Shown one piece after another: positions 32,289-35,029 of a stretch of 35,029 nucleotides of DNA (its first letter is position 1; every line of letters starts with the position of its first letter). The stretch comes from Marinimicrobium sp. (lineage in GTDB: Bacteria; Pseudomonadota; Gammaproteobacteria; Pseudomonadales; Cellvibrionaceae): the NCBI GenBank assembly GCA_027322215.1, contig DAHVRW010000010.1, forward strand, positions 1-35,029, in the 5' to 3' direction. Both the position numbers and the translations under genes were made by a program. The notes beneath the pieces are model-generated. The model searched no databases. It was not told the origin of the DNA and was given only the letters and a program-made list of their open reading frames with translations.

Positions 32289-33094
32289 TTTCTTTGGGGT
32301 TGGCGACATGGTTGCTCTGTAGCCCCTCGGCGTGGGCTCACAACCCCATCACCAGTGATGGTCCGGAGCAGGCGGCGGCACTGTTCAGCGCTTTGTTATT
32401 GGTACTGTTCTGGGGTGTATACACTTTGGGAGCCTGGCGGCGCCCTCCTGGACTGAGCCGGGGGTTGCTCTTTCACAGCGGATCGCTGCTGTGCGCACTG
32501 GCGGTGTTAGGGCCCCTGGATCATTGGGCCAAAGAGAGTACCGCCGCCCATATGGCGCAACATATGATGTTGATGGTGGTGGTTACGCCATTGTGGGCGT
32601 TGAGCCGGCCGCTGCCGCAAATGATCGCCGGTGCAGGCCGCTGGGCTATTTGGTGCGTCCGGCCCATGTTGCCACTGGTGCGCCGCCCCATGTTAAGTGC
32701 TTATCTCCATGCCGCCGCTATTTGGATTTGGCACACACCCGTGTTCTATATGGTGGCGGTAGAGAACCCCTGGTGGCATGCGTTTGAGCACCTGTGTTTT
32801 GTCGCCACGGCGGGATGGTTTTGGTGGTCGATTATGACCCGCAGTGAAAGACGTGCGCCCTGGGCTCTGCTGGCGCTGTTGTTTACCTTGATGCACACGG
32901 GCTTTTTGGGCGCACTGCTGACCTTTGCCCAGAATCCGCTATACGACGAAGCACGCAGCTTAGGCGATCAGCAGCTGGCGGGCTTGATTATGTGGGTACT
33001 GGGCGCAATTCCCTACCTGGGCGTTTCCGCCTGGATGGGACATCGCTGGTATCGGCAGCTTCAGCGACGGATGACAGCCGATCACGTCTCTTAA
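32279..33094 (+). CDS. ctaG: Cytochrome c oxidase assembly factor CtaG (caa3_CtaG family)
   Basis: A 271-aa inner-membrane protein of the caa3_CtaG family, involved in assembly of the CuB centre of caa3/aa3-type oxidases; it is unrelated to the Cox11-type CtaG. Features are an N-terminal signal-like helix (SPSAWAHN), about seven hydrophobic segments, a His-rich AAHMAQHMMLM segment, WHTPVFY, WWHAFEHL and a C-terminal DQQLAGLIMWV. The ATG at 32279 overlaps the preceding gene by 10 nt. It ends the oxidase operon. Confidence 0.88.
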   Translation: MRIISLGLATWLLCSPSAWAHNPITSDGPEQAAALFSALLLVLFWGVYTLGAWRRPPGLSRGLLFHSGSLLCALAVLGPLDHWAKESTAAHMAQHMMLMVVVTPLWALSRPLPQMIAGAGRWAIWCVRPMLPLVRRPMLSAYLHAAAIWIWHTPVFYMVAVENPWWHAFEHLCFVATAGWFWWSIMTRSERRAPWALLALLFTLMHTGFLGALLTFAQNPLYDEARSLGDQQLAGLIMWVLGAIPYLGVSAWMGHRWYRQLQRRMTADHVS

Positions 33095-33126
33095 TGTCTC
33101 TTCGTATCTCTTCGTATCTCGCTGTA
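33087..33126 (+). repeat. Four 10-bp tandem repeats at the end of ctaG
   Basis: Decamers TCTCTTAATG, TCTCTTCGTA, TCTCTTCGTA and TCTCGCTGTA start at 33087, 33097, 33107 and 33117. The second and third are identical. The array covers the ctaG stop codon and enters the gap to the MATE gene. The rest of 33127-33314 is non-coding, with a TTGAGACTCAA dyad at 33198-33208. Confidence 0.6.
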
Positions 33127-33314
33127 TCCCTCCGCCGCTTTAATCTCAACAAGCTGGCTCGATCGTTTTACTGGATACGGAACCGGATGTGCTTTACTTG
33201 AGACTCAATACGCTATTTCCTTTGCTCGATACGTATAACTAACGGTGTTGCTATTGCCTGGTAAAACGTAGAATAGGCGTTCCTTTCTATTGGTGTTGTT
33301 GAGCTGTCCGCTTT

Positions 33315-34730
33315 ATGTCTTCCAAGATCCCGTCATCTCAGGCTCGGTCGTCCCCTGTTACCGTGAACCCGTCGCCCAACAACTCCCGCTTTTGGTGGAC
33401 AGTGATCGCGCTGGCTCTACCCATTGCCTTGCAGATGTTATTGCAGTCCATGCTGGGCATGGCGGATGTGATGATGGTCAGCGGGTTGGGTTCGGCCGCG
33501 GTGGCGGCGGTTGGGCTGGCCGCCAAGCTGCATTTTCTACTGCTGGTCATCATGGGCGGCCTGGCCACCGGTTGCAGCGTGTTGGTGGCTCAGTACAGCG
33601 GCGCCAACATGTTTTCCCGATGTCAACGAACCCTGGCGGTCACGTTGGTGGTGGGGGTCGTTCTGGTAATGCCGTTTGCGTTGCTATTCGGTGTGGCTCC
33701 GGAGCTCTGGCTGGGCTGGGTAAATCCCGATCCTGACGTGGTGAGGCTGACCGCCCAGTACCTGCGCATCACCGCGCCGGCATTGTTGTTAATTCAGGTG
33801 ACCATTACGTTCGAGGCATCGCTGCGGGCGTTGGGCAATACCACCTTGCCGTTACTGGCCAGTGCGTTCTCGGTAGTGATTAATGTCGCGCTGAATTATG
33901 TTCTGATCTTCGGCCACTTTGGCTTTCCGCCACTGGGTGTCGCCGGTGCCGCTTGGGGCACTCTGGTAGCCAGAGCCCTGCAAATGCTGTTTATTCTTGG
34001 CTGGATTTACGGGCGCAACCACGGTTTCGCCTTGCACCGGAGCCACTTTCGGGAAGCGCTGAACGGCGCAGTTGTTAAACGTTTCGCCGCGTTTGCGCTA
34101 CCACTGATGGTGAACTATGGCATTTGGGGTTTGGGCAATGCCACCTATCACGTTCTGACCGGCTACGCGGGCACCCATGCGCTGGCCGTGATGGGCGTGA
34201 TTGTGCCCATAGAGAGTGCTTTTTTCGCGCTCTTCGTGGGCCTGGCCAACGCCAGCGCGGTTATGGTGGGGCGCAGCTTGGGGGCGGACGACAAGGAGGA
34301 CGCTTGGCGGCTGCACAAAATCTTCGATCGCCTGACGATTATTCTCGTTGTACTTTTGTCACTGCTACTGTGGTTGCTACGGCCTTGGATACTGGGTTTT
34401 TTCGATCAAGTGCAAGAGTCAGCGGCCAGCTTGCTCAACTATACCCTGATGATTTTTTGCGCGTTGGTGTGGATCAAAATTTTGAACATGGTGCGCATTA
34501 TTGGCGTGCTGCGTGCCGGGGGCGATAATCGCTTCGTTCTGATCACTGACTTCACGGTTATGTGGCTTATCGGATTGCCGGCTGTGGCGTACGGTATTTT
34601 TATTCTGGGCCTGCCGTTCTTGTTTATCTATGCACTGATGTTTGTTGAAGACATCTTTAAGTTTTTGCCTGCCTGGTGGCGTATCGGTAAGCGCCGCTGG
34701 ATGCAGAATCTCACCCGCGACGAGAAATAA
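33315..34730 (+). CDS. MATE family multidrug/metabolite exporter
   Basis: A 471-aa inner-membrane exporter of the MatE family (NorM/DinF-like), which expels cationic drugs or metabolites in exchange for Na+ or H+. About 12 hydrophobic helices are seen after a polar N-terminal 28 residues, in two pseudo-repeats of six; the family start LALPIALQMLLQSMLGMADVMMVSGLG and the central repeat of it (FALPLMVNYGIWGLGNATYHV) are clear. The ATG at 33315 has only a weak ribosome site. It stands alone, between the oxidase operon and a convergent rhodanese gene. The substrate is unknown. Confidence 0.9.
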   Translation: MSSKIPSSQARSSPVTVNPSPNNSRFWWTVIALALPIALQMLLQSMLGMADVMMVSGLGSAAVAAVGLAAKLHFLLLVIMGGLATGCSVLVAQYSGANMFSRCQRTLAVTLVVGVVLVMPFALLFGVAPELWLGWVNPDPDVVRLTAQYLRITAPALLLIQVTITFEASLRALGNTTLPLLASAFSVVINVALNYVLIFGHFGFPPLGVAGAAWGTLVARALQMLFILGWIYGRNHGFALHRSHFREALNGAVVKRFAAFALPLMVNYGIWGLGNATYHVLTGYAGTHALAVMGVIVPIESAFFALFVGLANASAVMVGRSLGADDKEDAWRLHKIFDRLTIILVVLLSLLLWLLRPWILGFFDQVQESAASLLNYTLMIFCALVWIKILNMVRIIGVLRAGGDNRFVLITDFTVMWLIGLPAVAYGIFILGLPFLFIYALMFVEDIFKFLPAWWRIGKRRWMQNLTRDEK

Positions 34731-34752
34731 AAAGGCGGCCTGAGCGCCGCCT
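34729..34752 (-). terminator. Rho-independent terminator of the rhodanese gene
   Basis: GGCGGC (34734-34739) pairs with GCCGCC (34746-34751) around a 6-nt loop; on the minus strand the stem is followed by TTTTT (34733-34729). It overlaps the stop region of the convergent MATE gene, and the stem could also serve that transcript, though without a T-run in the plus direction. Confidence 0.65.
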
Positions 34753-34789
34753 CTGCGTTAAGCTGACTGTGCCGTTTTCGCTGGCCTGG

Positions 34790-35029
34790 TTAGTGATGAG
34801 CAAACCAATCCTTGGTGCCGCCTTCGTAGTCATACACTTGCGTGAAACCCTCCTGCTGCAACTTTTCCGCAGCTCTGGTGGAGGCATCGCAATCGAAACT
34901 CGCACAGTAAACCACTACCTCACGTTCTTTGCTCCCGGCGATCTGTTCCACCCGAGAGGTAAAGTTATCTTCATCCACGGGTACATTAACCGAGGTACGT
35001 ATATGCTCTTTGTTAAAGCTATCCTGGGG
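34790..35029 (-). CDS. Rhodanese-like domain protein, partial (5' end outside the window)
   Basis: The last 79 residues of a rhodanese-like protein; the frame stays open to the window edge, so the start lies beyond 35029. The visible part has the pre-active-site KEHIRTSVNVPV segment typical of rhodaneses, the active-site loop VVYCASFDCDAS with the candidate catalytic Cys, a helix with AAEKLQQEGF, and the ending YEGGTKDW. The family transfers sulfane sulfur or acts as a sulfur carrier or binding domain. The internal GTG at 34978 is not a true start because the domain continues upstream of it. A terminator lies 38 nt after the stop. Confidence 0.85.
   Translation of the reverse strand, partial: PQDSFNKEHIRTSVNVPVDEDNFTSRVEQIAGSKEREVVVYCASFDCDASTRAAEKLQQEGFTQVYDYEGGTKDWFAHH

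Overview
The window looks like chromosomal DNA from a marine-type gammaproteobacterium, possibly of the Cellvibrionales/Pseudomonas side. The main evidence is the block class I adenylate cyclase ... lptM-lysA-dapF-DUF484-xerC, a conserved gammaproteobacterial neighbourhood. A double-length UvrA, a FadL porin and an uppP gene fit the same picture. The taxon is inferred from gene content and order, not from a marker-gene search. No tRNA, rRNA, CRISPR array, transposase or phage gene was seen.

Layout. 1-193: an intergenic inverted repeat (REP-like) and non-coding DNA. 194-6540: an FMN reductase and a tandem (class III-type) uvrA on the minus strand; uvrA has a promoter overlapped by a good LexA box, but shows an altered first Walker A and a frameshifted C-terminus. 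6642-9201: uppP, a Dabb-barrel protein and an orphan periplasmic binding protein. 9703-14694: a cytosolic hybrid histidine kinase with two receiver domains, 9 nt upstream of cyaA. 14799-17998: a Tat-exported TIM-barrel isomerase-like protein, a GMC flavoprotein with a cysteine cluster, and a Tat lipoprotein small subunit, together resembling a periplasmic sugar (glucoside 3-)dehydrogenase system. 18176-22351: the lptM-lysA-dapF-DUF484-xerC operon (outer-membrane LPS export partner, lysine/peptidoglycan precursor synthesis, chromosome dimer resolution). 22447-25522: a lytic transglycosylase, then divergent class I fructose-bisphosphate aldolase and Pfk-2-type phosphofructokinase. 25536-27466: a DUF2892 membrane protein and a FadL-type porin. 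27709-33094: a haem-copper oxidase locus (CopD/HemJ-like protein, DUF2231 protein on the opposite strand, subunit II, a subunit I/III fusion, a small membrane protein, CtaG). 33315-35029: a MATE exporter and a rhodanese running off the end.

Most noteworthy: (1) the oxidase subunit I/III fusion keeps all haem and copper ligands but departs from canonical A-type enzymes at the K-channel lysine (Gln), the D-channel asparagines and the helix VI glutamate (Asp); (2) the sugar-oxidation cluster sits inside the normally conserved cyaA-lptM neighbourhood; (3) three single-base anomalies (uvrA Walker A, uvrA C-terminal frameshift, pfkB ATC at the expected start) are either real lesions or sequence errors; (4) pfkB carries a perfect 14-bp inverted repeat close to its end. 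I did not find a clearly unprecedented multi-gene system; the divergent oxidase is the best candidate for new biology.
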